A stretch of DNA of 64,000 bases from Cacajao melanocephalus (taxonomy: Eukaryota; Chordata; Mammalia; Primates; Pitheciidae), in assembly GCA_963573385.1 (NCBI GenBank), contig CAUYLG010071673.1:1-64000 (forward strand), in the 5' to 3' direction. The first letter of the stretch is position 1. Every line of letters starts with the position of its first letter. Below, piece after piece: positions 1-10,977 of the stretch. A model generated the notes under the pieces. It saw only the letters and a program-made list of their open reading frames with translations. It made no database searches and was not told the DNA's origin. The translations under genes and the position numbers were made by a program.

Positions 1-575
1 AGCAGAATATAAACAATAAGAAAACATATCTTGAAACAAGACAGAGGCAAAAACAAAAAACAAAAAAAAAAACACCTTCCTAGAGAAGAGTAAACTTAAG
101 CATTATATTCAACTCTTTCACAGAAACCACGCAAGCAAGAAAAGAGTGGAGTGAAATATTTAAAGGGTTGGGAGGGAAATCTCAACTACCTAGAATTCTG
201 TATCTTGCAAATTTATCCATTAAAAGTGGGAAAACAAGGACTTTCTTAGACAAACAAACACTGAGGGAATTCATTGTCTGTAGACCTGCTCTGCATGAAG
301 TATTACAAAAAAATAGTTCCTCAAAAAAAAAAAGTAAATTGTATAGATTAGAAATTCAGACCCATATAAAGAAAAGGCACTGCATAAGAAATAAGTAAAA
401 ATAAATAAAAACTTTCACCATTCTTACACCACTTTTATAAAAACAAATATATGTATATTTGTTGTAAATATGAAAAAGCAGTATGTGTGTACAAAATATT
501 TGTATAACATACGTATAAAAGTGGAATAAATGACAATGATACAAGTGACAGGAGGGGAAAATTGGACAGTTGCAC
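1..575 (+). mobile_element. Old L1 (L1M) fragment, end of ORF1 and inter-ORF region
   Basis: A-rich plus-strand sequence that resembles the end of ORF1 and the spacer before ORF2 in old L1M elements. Recognisable parts are the 'cctagaattctgtat' block near 190 and the frame that follows it (intact only as a 76-codon remnant, 168-398). ORF2 is missing: the sequence passes straight into an L1 3' UTR. This is either a large internal deletion or a half-L1 (HAL1) type of element. Assigned by eye; subfamily not determined. Confidence 0.65.
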
Positions 576-928
576 TAACTAGGAAGCAATATGGTGCTAT
601 TTGAAGAGGATGAATTGACAAAGCACAGAGGACTTTTAGAGAAGTTAAATTACTCTGTATTGTACCGTGATGCACAGATATATTATTATACACTTCTTAA
701 AACTCATAGAATTTACAATCCCCAAAGTGAACCCTAATGCAATCTATAATCAATAACATGTCAATGTAGGTTCATCAATTGTCACAATTGTACCACTCTA
801 GTGGGAGATGTTTATAGTGAGGCAGGCCATGCATGTGGGTGATAAAGGGATATAAGGAATATTTCAATATCTTCCTCTCAAGTGTGCTATGAACCTAAAA
901 CTGCTCTATGAAACTATTCTATTTAAAG
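576..928 (+). mobile_element. L1M 3' UTR fragment
   Basis: The order of blocks matches the 3' UTR of L1MC/L1MD-type elements: a 'cacagaggacttttag' block, a 'gtgaaccctaatgc' block near 722, 'tgtaggttcatcaattgt' near 765 and 'gaacctaaaactgctct' near 890. It follows the preceding L1M fragment on the same strand, so the two are probably one element lacking ORF2. No target-site duplication was identified. Confidence 0.75.
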
Positions 929-1394
929 GAAAAGAAATTGAGGAAGATCAACCACTGGGATTTCTGGGTTTAGATGAGAAGTCAAGATAGGTGTAGCACT
1001 AGTGCTTGAGATTTGTGTGAGATATAATCTAGTCTTATCTAATCAAATAAGATATAATCAATGCTGAAATTTTAAATTGAGATTACTTATTTGTTATCAT
1101 TAGTAGTAATAATAGTAATAGACTAATTTAGCCCTTTAGGAAGAAAATAACTACCCTAAAAGATAGTGTCTTAGACTAGTCTGACTCAAGCCCTACTGCC
1201 AATGTACAGGTCATTAGAGCAAATGACCATTCATTTATTCACTAAAGAAGAATTTATTTGATGTCTATATAGCAGACATTTTAAGGGGAGTAAATTAGAC
1301 ACATGAACTTTTACTGTCTGAGGCTAAGCTATTTGAATTTAGAGTAATTTTTTTCTCTCTCAGTTTTCATTTCTAGTCTTATCAGAGGCATGAG
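929..1394. other. Unassigned AT-rich spacer
   Basis: No open frame, RNA or clear repeat is visible. 1230-1300 has a weak look of a minus-strand L2 3' end, too diverged to call. Confidence 0.4.
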
Positions 1395-1605
1395 CTCACT
1401 CTGGACCTAAACTAAATTAAAATTTTATCTGTGCTTTTCCTGTGTGACTACAGGCAAGTTAATTTGAGCTTTCTGAGCCTCAGTTTCCTCATCAGTAAAA
1501 TTGGTACAATATGACTTATTTCTTCAGGTTGTGTTGCAGCTGAAATTAAGATAGTTGACCATTGGTGTGTAGCACTCAAGCTAAAGTGGTTACTGATTCA
1601 TTCCT
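1395..1605 (+). mobile_element. MIR SINE
   Basis: An ancient tRNA-derived SINE on the plus strand. The core block 'ctgagcctcagtttcctcatc' (near 1475) is well preserved, preceded by the 'tgtgtgactacaggcaagtta' part and followed by the AT-rich 3' half. Divergence fits a MIR of mammalian-radiation age. Confidence 0.85.
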
Positions 1606-1739
1606 GCTGACTCTAGGCATCCTAAGTGGACCACCAATGGGTGTTAATTAAGGTGTGGCTCTTCACCCCAGAGAAAGGTAGGGTAATGGGTGGTGCAGGT
1701 CAGGATTTATAAGGCCAGTGTCGACATAGGACTTTAGTC

Positions 1740-4375
1740 CGTCTTGGACTGCACACCAGAGAAGCCACTCATAGGGTGCACACTCAGAGAGCAGTGCTAC
1801 CTCCCAAGGATGAGACAGGATTCCAGTTCTTGTGAGGCAGCTACAACACTGCAGAAGACGTGGTAGTGGAGTTTGTGTTCCAAGAGGTGGAGAAGTTGCA
1901 GGTGCCATGGCCACAAACCTGTATCCTAAGAACCTACAGAAAAAAATTGCAATAACTCTCTACCTTGCCTGTTATAGTAGACATCCTTAAAGAGACTGGA
2001 GTTAAGATAATAGTGAATAGCTTCATTAAAAAAATCACAAGCATTTTAGGAACTTTGCCAGAGATTCAGCATGGCAGTGAAAGAAGTTAGTTCTTGTGCA
2101 ATGAAACAGTGAGCCTGATGAACTGGACTTGAAGAAGTGCAACTCCAGAAAGTGCCACAGGATTGCTCTTCAGAAGGAGGGGAAAATGACAACTGAAGAG
2201 CCTCTAGTCATAAGGCCCAGACCACAGACAGAAGAAAAAGCACAGAGCACTTTCAGAGATTAAGAGATCTCCAAAGAGTTTCAAAGTCTCGAGAAGAGAA
2301 AGGAAAGAATGTGGTGCCACCAAGTTTCATCAGCTTATCTTTAATCTGGGAATCTTCTGTTTATGGCCATGTTCAGATCTCATCATCTGTCAGTCCTCAA
2401 CCGCTGTCTGTGGACTATTAGAGATTCCTGGTGGAGGACCCATTGTTCCACACCAGAAACCTGGAAAAGGCCTTTTAGGGACACATAAAAGGTCAGTCAA
2501 GAAGGGGCTGTGGTTCAAAGCAAGAAGCATAAATCTTTCCATAAGACAAAGTACTTCATGAGTGGAAGACTGGTGAGAAGTCCCGCTTTGACCAGTGAAA
2601 AATCACATGGACCCTATCCAAAGATGAAAACCAAAGGCCACCATTAGAAGATGACACAAAACAAAAATGACCCTCTAGTGTTGTCCAGAAAGAGAAAGAA
2701 AGAGGACAGCAGCATCAAGAAGTTTTTATCCCTCTTGGAGATGGCTTCAGAAAAACACCTTAAAAAGTCAAAGCCCAAAGACTCAGAGAAAACCAAATCA
2801 GACAAAAGCCAAGTCTAGACAATGTAGACATTGGAAACGGGACAGGATGCCTGTTTCCCATGGTAAAAAAGATTTCTAATAACATAAAGACTCAATAAGG
2901 GAAACTAAGAACTTCTAACTTGGATAAATAGGCAGTGGGATTCCCATGTGAATTTGAGAAGGCAGATATGAATGATGAATTTGAGCGCCCCACCATGTGT
3001 ATCTCTGCCATGACTAGTCATAGAAGAAAAATAAAAAGATCGTGAAAAATTTAGACACTACACTTAGAAAGGATGAAAGAATGATTCTAAAACCACTAGT
3101 AAAATTTGGATCAGTTCAGAAATTACCTAAGGTAAACAAAAAGAAGTCAGCTGAAGCAGTTTGAAGCTCATCCAGCCAAGTTGAAAAGGGTCCCTACACC
3201 AGTATTTCCAGACCTCTCATTTCTCAGGACACAGGGTGATCGCCATTCACTTCCATCCACCTCGTGACTCATGTCGTCCTTCAAAACAAAGTGAAAAGTA
3301 CTTTTCACCCTGAGAAGAAGAAGAAGCTGGATCTACTCTAAACAGAATTAATTCTAACCTTCAGGCATGTTCTCATTCTAAATATTCCACTCCTCCAAAA
3401 TGATGACCAGGCACCAGCCTTGCATCCCAATACTTAAAAGCATCAATTCAATCTTTGAAATGAAATGAATCTCCTATCTTGTTCTAGAACTAATTTTGAA
3501 GAGATGTATGCCTCATCAGCTTTATCACCTAGAGAAATATAATCATGCACCAGTTGAAGAAATAGGTCAATTATTAAAAATTCACTGTCATCAAAACTTT
3601 AAACTTTCATGAAAGGGTGGAAAACCATGAGTTGATAGAGGATGTACTTGTGTTTCAGGATACCTGAGAGCAGCAGCTGTGGATGCTGAGATGAATACAT
3701 ATTCATCTCCACATACCAATTAGCCCAAAAGCTGACAAGTAAAAATTGACTCTGTCAACTCTATGGCCAAACCACCTTATCATGTTTGAAGGGGGCAAGA
3801 GAAGATTGGGACAGGAGGAGCAGCTGATCCGCAAAAGTCAAGATGCAGCCAGCTCCATATCACATAGGAAGCAGTCACACTTCCTCCAACAGCGTCAGAA
3901 GCAGCAGTTCCTTTATCCCCATGCCTCAGAGACTAGTCTGTGCCTGCCTGAGCATCAGCGGTATCTACTTGGTGAAGGCAGTCAGCAGCTTGTAACTGAC
4001 TGCCAAGATAATTGCCCAGTTGATGTCTAAGAGAATTCATGATTTCAAGAACAGATTCTCCCCATAACAAAATGAGGGATTGCCTTGGAGATGGGATTTG
4101 CAAAGAAGAAATACAAGACAATGGGGGTTGGGGAATGGAACTTCCAAAGGAGAGTAGAGTCTTGTGCTTAGTGGAAATGTTTGGGTTCTGAATCCTGCAC
4201 CTGTGATTCCATAACCAATCTCCCTGCATGGAGAAAGTGTCAGAATTCTGAAGAGGGGAAGCCTCAGTCTCATTGAGGATTTTAAGGTAAATTATGGTTT
4301 TATTGTTAGCTGGCCTTTTTGTAAACAATAAGACATAGTTTTAATTAATAACTATCTTCAGACTGGATTTATACT
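1740..4375 (+). pseudogene. ELOA: Processed pseudogene of Elongin A (ELOA/TCEB3)
   Basis: An intronless, heavily mutated copy of the Elongin A mRNA. Elongin A is the large subunit of the SIII elongation factor and is also a Cullin-5 substrate-recognition subunit. The ancestral start falls at 1860, where ATG reads GTG. Segments recognisable across frames: the TFIIS-N-like domain (about 1870-2120, residues FARD...KKLV...EPDE), the lysine-rich middle (about 2690-3090, including DEFE.PTM), EEEEAGS near 3315, the BC-box region QLYHLEKYNHA (about 3513-3600) and NSMAKPP...GTGGAA (about 3753-3835). The stop lies near 4060 and is followed by about 300 bp of apparent 3' UTR. Many stops and frameshifts interrupt it. 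The intron-containing middle of the parent gene supports ELOA rather than the intronless ELOA2-type genes. Identification is from memory of the protein; outer boundaries are approximate. Confidence 0.9.
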
Positions 4376-4385
4376 AAAAATATTA

Positions 4386-4538
4386 GACTGAGTATGGTTG
4401 GGCAGGGCTGTAATCCCAGCTTCTTAGAAGGCTGAGGCAGGAGGATTGCTTGAGCCCAGGAGTTTGAGGCAGCAGTGAGCCATGATCATGCCATTGCACT
4501 TCAGCCTGGGAAGCACTGAGATTCTGACTCAAAAAAAT
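4386..4538 (+). mobile_element. Free right Alu monomer (FRAM-like)
   Basis: A single 7SL-derived monomer of about 150 bp: 'gctgtaatcccagcttct', then 'gcttgagcccaggagtttgagg' continuing directly into 'cagtgagccatgatc'. It ends with a 'gattctgactcaaaaaaatta' tail. There is no second arm, which points to a fossil monomer rather than a dimeric Alu. It may have landed in the 3' UTR of the ELOA retrocopy. Confidence 0.75.
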
Positions 4539-4655
4539 TATTGAGATATATGTTTGTATATATGTTTGAGATATATGTTTGTATACGTTTGAGATATATG
4601 CTTGTATATATGTTTGTGTTTGTGTATATATATAATATATATATGTAATCTGTCT
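4539..4655. repeat. AT-rich minisatellite, units of about 16-28 bp
   Basis: Imperfect tandem copies of a 'gagatatatgtttgtata' unit, ending in a pure TA stretch. It starts directly at the A-tail of the Alu monomer, a common birthplace for such repeats. Probably polymorphic in length. Confidence 0.8.
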
Positions 4656-4699
4656 AATGTATTTAAATCACATAGTGTCCATTGCAGTGCAGGTCTATT

Positions 4700-4885
4700 T
4701 GAGTAATACTGTTCTCTTAATCTCCAACTTGTCTGTGTGTCTTTTCAAACCAATCTCATTACACTATTTGATAAGCATATGTCTCAGCCTCTCTGAGGAC
4801 AAAGTCCTGCATCATTCATCTTTGTATCCCTGATCTGGTTTGCGGTGAGTAATCAATAGATATGCTTTGAATGATAATGTATGTG
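4700..4885 (+). mobile_element. L2 3' end
   Basis: The 3' terminal block of an ancient L2 LINE on the plus strand: 'cctctctgaggacaaagtcc', 'tcatctttgtatccctg', then a degenerate 'gtaatcaatagatatgctttgaatga' tail corresponding to the usual CTCAATAAATGTTTGTTGAATGA end. Confidence 0.75.
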
Positions 4886-6132
<1,247 letters not shown>

Positions 6133-6945
6133 TGAATGTACTTTTAGTTAACAATTTTCTTTAGCATCATTGCTTTAAATGGCATTTCCCACATATCACT
6201 GTAAGTTCAACAGCACACACAATAAGCAATTTGTATCTATTCTTAAATACCTCTCAAATACATGACTTTTAAGGTCATGTCCCTTGTACTTTTCTATTAG
6301 AGAACCACAAGTTATGTTTTAGCTTATTTATAAAAAACAGTGGTTTTTAAATTTCCAGTTTCAAATCATTTATGTTGACAAGAAGTTAAAGTACCTTGAT
6401 CAAATCAGGCTACAAAAAAAAAATGTTAGCATTGTCCACATTTATAACTGGTACCTCACCTGTAAACAGTCAGAAAATAATGTATATCTTAATAAACCTG
6501 GAAAATAGTAGGACCAAAAAAATGGCTATTGAATGAATAAAATATTAAAATGAGTTAATATTTAGGATGCATATTTGAGAACTGAAGGATTGTAGAGATT
6601 TAATAAATGTACTTTCTTCAGAATAATTATTAGGCAAAAATGCAAATATTTTTTCACTTGCACGTGGTAACATACATTGTCTTCTTCCAGCCTGATATTT
6701 GATTATATATCACAGTAACTACTGGAAAGATCATAGAATGGAAGAAATTAGATGAAAATAGTGATTCATAAAGAGCATTTTGAATAGTGCCTACACATAA
6801 GTATTATATGTTCTGACTGTTCTTATTACCATTGCTGTTAATACTACTGACAATACTACATCCTTACATCTGCAAAAATGTAAAAATATCAAGAATTTAA
6901 AGTTTGAAAATTCAAAACCTGCTTCAAGACTCTATTTGAATATGA
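6133..6945. other. Unassigned AT-rich spacer
   Basis: No open frame of note, RNA gene or named repeat is visible. The sequence may be diverged L1. Confidence 0.4.
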
Positions 6946-8943
6946 CATGATTATCTATGTAACAAACCCCCAAAATCTACAAAAATACTCTTAGACCTCA
7001 TAAGTATTATGGCAGTGTCACAGAATATATGATCAACATATAAAAATTAATTGCTTTCCTATATACCAGCAATAAATTTTTGGAATTGGAATATTTAGAA
7101 ATACTATTTACTGTAGTATCAAAAATGAAAGTACTTGGAGATAAATCTATCTATCTATCTAATATCCAATATACTGAAAACAACAGAATGCTGATGGAAG
7201 ATCAAAGATGATTTAAAGAAATGAAGAAATATTTTGTTCTCATAGGTGGGAAGACACAATATTGTTAAAATATTAATTTTTCTTAACTTGCTCTATAGAT
7301 TGAATGCAATCTCACTCAAAATTGCAGCAAGCCTTTTTTGGGTATTAAGAATCTGGATTTTATAAGTTATATAGAAACATAAAACATCTACAATAGTCAA
7401 CACAATACTGAAGGAGAACAACAGCATTGGAAGAATCACATCACCTGATTTCAAGACTTACTATGAAGCACGGTAATTTAGAAAACCTGGCATTAGTAAA
7501 ATAATAGACACATAGATTAATGGAACAGAATGAAGAGCCTAGAAATTAGACTCACACAAATGTAGTAAAATAAATTGTTACAAAGTCACAGGCAACTGAA
7601 CAAAAAAGGTTAGACTTTTTAACAAATGGTTTTGGAACAATTGGAAGTTCACATGCAAAAACAATGAACACATACCAATAACTTATATCTGAATAAAAAA
7701 TCAACTCAAAGATTGATTGTGGACTTGTATGTAAAATCCAAAGCTATAAAATTTCTAGAAAAAAATAGAAAATAAATCAAATATGTCCTCGAGTTTGCTG
7801 ATATGTTTATAGATACAAGAACAAAAGTGCAAAATCCATAAAAAAGAGAGAAAGAAAAAAAGACAAGTTGAACTTTATAAAAATGACAAATTCCTGTTCT
7901 GTAAAAGATGCTATTAACAGAATTAAAACAAAGCACAGACTGGGAGAAAATATTTGCAAAAAACATACATGATAAATGCATTTTTAAACATCACTTAAAA
8001 TAGACAAAATATCTGAATAAAAAAAGCTCACGAAATAAGATATTTAGATTTCAACTAAGAATATGAAAATATAAACAGTATAATTTTCATTAGAAAATTC
8101 AAATTAAAACAACAAATAAATACCTCTAAAGACCTATTAGAAAGGCTAAAGTTAAAAAATAAAAAACTGACGCTTAAAATTGCTGGCAAAAATGAGAAGT
8201 AAGAGTAACTCTCGCTCATTAAGAGCAAGTAACTCTCACTCACTAAGAGCGAGTTACTCTCCCTCACTGCCAATGAATGTGCAAACTAGTACAGTCCTTT
8301 GGAAGAAACTTTGACAGTTTCTCACAAAGTTAAATGTAATTTTACCTTAGAAACCAGCAATCATTCTCCCAGGAATATACTCAAATGATTTGAAACATTT
8401 TTTTCACACAAAAACCTGCACACAAATTTTTATGACAGTATAATTTGTAATAGACAAAAAGTAGAAACAATGAAGGTGCCATTCAGTGGTTGAGTAGATT
8501 AACTGTGGTATGTCTATACAATGGAATACGGTCAATACAATGATGAAAAAAAGAATGTGCCATTAAACTATGCAAATACATGGATGAATTTTAAGTGTGT
8601 ATTGCTATGTGAAGTAATTCAGTCTGTAAAATCTATATAATGTATAATTCCATTTCCATGACATTCTGTAAGTGCCAAAACTGTAGAGAAAGTAAACAGA
8701 TAAGTATTACACATTGGCAATGAAGAAGGTTTAGCAGGTGAAACACAGAGAATATTTTGGGAAAGTAAAATTATTCCGTGTGATACTCAAATGATATATA
8801 CGTGACACTAGGCATTTGTCAAAACTCACAGAACTTTACAGCAAAAAGACTGAAATCCCATGTGTCCAGATTAAGAACAACGATGTAAGAGTTTGAGAAA
8901 TCCAAAGACAGAATAAAGACTTTAACAAATGTATGTGACTGTA
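6946..8943 (+). mobile_element. Old L1 (L1M), late ORF2 and 3' UTR
   Basis: Plus-strand L1 reverse-transcriptase gene, distal part. Landmarks are 'gattgaatgcaatctcactcaaaatt' near 7300, 'aatggaacagaatgaagagcc' near 7520, 'atggaatacggtcaatacaatg' near 8520 and the 3' UTR block 'caaaactcacagaactttac' near 8820. There are many stops, so it is dead. A short ATCT microsatellite lies at 7144-7163. An Alu follows at the 3' end. Confidence 0.85.
8190..8272. repeat. Local tandem and inverted repeat inside L1
   Basis: Three units of about 24-26 bp ('agagtaactctcgctcatta', 'agcaagtaactctcactcac', 'agcgagttactctccctcac') within the L1 3' region. The first and third are also near reverse complements (gagtaactc versus gagttactc), so the stretch can fold back. 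This is a local expansion peculiar to this copy. Confidence 0.7.
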
Positions 8944-9180
8944 TTTCTTTTTTTGAGACGGAGTCTCATTCTGTCCCCCAGGTTGGAGTGCAATGTTGCG
9001 ATCTTGACTCACTGCAATCTCCGCCTCCTAGGTTCAAGTTATTCTCCTGTCTCAGCCCCCTGAGTAGCTGGGATTACAGGCAAGTGCCACCATGCCTGGC
9101 TAATTTTTATATTTTAGTAGAGATGGGGTTTCACCATATTGGTCGGGCTAGTCTGGAACACCTGACCTAGTAATCAGCCC
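8944..9180 (-). mobile_element. Alu, 3' truncated on this strand
   Basis: A reverse-orientation Alu beginning with the T-run (8946-8953). It continues through both arms but stops after 'cacctgacctagtaatcagccc', so about 45 bp of the Alu 5' end is missing. It lies within the 3' UTR of the surrounding L1. Confidence 0.9.
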
Positions 9181-9439
9181 AAAATGTAGGAAGCAGCTTT
9201 ACCAGAGGGTGAGGGGAAAAGGTGTTGATCCAAATGTGTTAGAAAAGGAATAAAATTTGTAATATTAAAGACAAAAGAACTGTACATAAGTACTGCTGTA
9301 GTTATTAAAGGTGTTTCCTACAAAGGCATCATGTGTTAACAATTATAAAACCAATATGTATATGTACAGGAAGTAAAAACTGTATAATAGATAGCAGATG
9401 GCAGGAGCCTGTGTTCTTGCTGTCGGAGCAGAAGATTAG
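9181..9439. other. Unassigned AT-rich spacer, possible L1 tail
   Basis: Short A/T-rich stretch between the Alu and the next L1 3' UTR. Nothing else is visible. Confidence 0.35.
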
Positions 9440-10690
9440 AGTAAGCAAGGGGAGAAGACTAGAATGATCTATATGGTAATTAATTAGGTTTGGTGACAAT
9501 ATAAACTTTTGTTTAGCTTAGTATAGAAACATATTAATACATAAAATATATATTTATAGATATGTGCATAAACACCATGATTACAAACTATATATTTTCT
9601 TACTCTGTCAGCTAAGAGCCTTGAAGAAAAGACACCCCAGTAGCAATGAGCATAGCTAGAGTCCAGATTTTGGTTTCTAACATCATTCTGCAGTTAAAAA
9701 GATCCAGAATACTTTGGAGAAGCATACGATTTTAGGGCTGAGGCAAGGAATAAGCAAGATGAGCTTGGAGTATCTTGTAATACCAGAAAGTAAGGAAGAG
9801 TTCAAAGACCCCATGATTATGGAGCTTTTTCAAAGGAACACAGAAGCCAATTAAAAGAGCTTCCAATGGCCAAAGCTATATAAATTCAAGCAGTGAAAAA
9901 TATAAGTCACTATTGGATTACAACACAAAATAAGTATTTATGAATCCATATTGATATAAATAAATGACTGAGTAAATAAATAAATGAGGGAAAATAGACA
10001 ACTCCTCCATATAGTGCTCAATATAATTTATGTAAATACTCTATTCTTCAAAAGATGGAGCCTACCTGCCAACCCTATAAGTGTAGGCTGCACATAGTGA
10101 CTTCCTTCTAAAGACTATGGAAATGAGGAGAATGAGAGGAAAGAATACTTTATAATGAATAAGTCTGACAAACTCAACCAGGTGATCAAGTTTAATATTA
10201 ATTATAACTTCATGTCAATAGTATCTGCCTTTACTAAGATGTGATGAAAATAGCACTCTGGTCTTCCTCTCCAAAATCCCAAACCCTATTTTGGTTATTA
10301 AAAAAAAAGCAGACAAATTCCATGAGAGGGACATCCTGCAAAATACCTGACTATTACTCTTCAAAACTATTAATGTCATCAAAACTGAGGGACATCTGAG
10401 AAACTTTTACAGCCAAAGAGAACCTAAGGAATCAGGATGACTAAATGTAATGTAGTATCCTCAATACAATCCTGCAGCAAAACAAGGATATTAAGTAAAT
10501 ACTAAATAAAGTTAAATGAAGATTTACTAAAGAATCAATATTAGCTTATTAATTGTGGCAAATGTACTATGTTAACCTAAAATGTTAATAATTGGGGAAA
10601 CTGGTTGTGAGTTAAATGACAATTCCCTTCACAACTTTTATAAAAATACAAAACTATTCTTTAAAAAGTTTATGAAAATTTACTGGAAGT
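9440..10690 (+). mobile_element. L1M 3' UTR
   Basis: Plus-strand 3' UTR of an old L1 (L1MB/L1ME type). Characteristic blocks in order: 'ccaatggccaaagctat' near 9865, 'tagtgacttccttctaaaga' near 10095, 'gagagggacatcctgcaaaatacctga' near 10325, 'aatgtaatgtagtatcct' near 10447, and a terminal 'aaactattctttaaaaagttta'. No coding remains. Confidence 0.8.
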
Positions 10691-10977
10691 CATTTCATAA
10701 AAACAAATTAACCAATTAATGCAAAAAAGGTAAAAGTGAGAATGTAGGGAAAGAAAAGAATATAAATGGATATATTTGGATCATATAATATGCCCAAGTT
10801 GCTTTGCTAAACATCTTGCAAATATTAGGGAATTTGCCAACTTTGTGTCTTATAACTTTATAAAAAGAACATTGTTATTTCCAAATTTTAAATTAATAAA
10901 TTCAGTAAGAGAGGTTGAATAACCTAATATCAAAATTGCAACAAATAATATTAAAAGTTTAAACCTAGACTTGTTTT

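Noticed and set aside
1860..4060. Functional retrogene of Elongin A
   Set aside because: The start codon is lost (GTG) and stops and frameshifts occur throughout every domain.
3933..4328. 131-codon minus frame
   Set aside because: It is antisense to the 3' end of the ELOA pseudogene; a shadow of former coding sequence.
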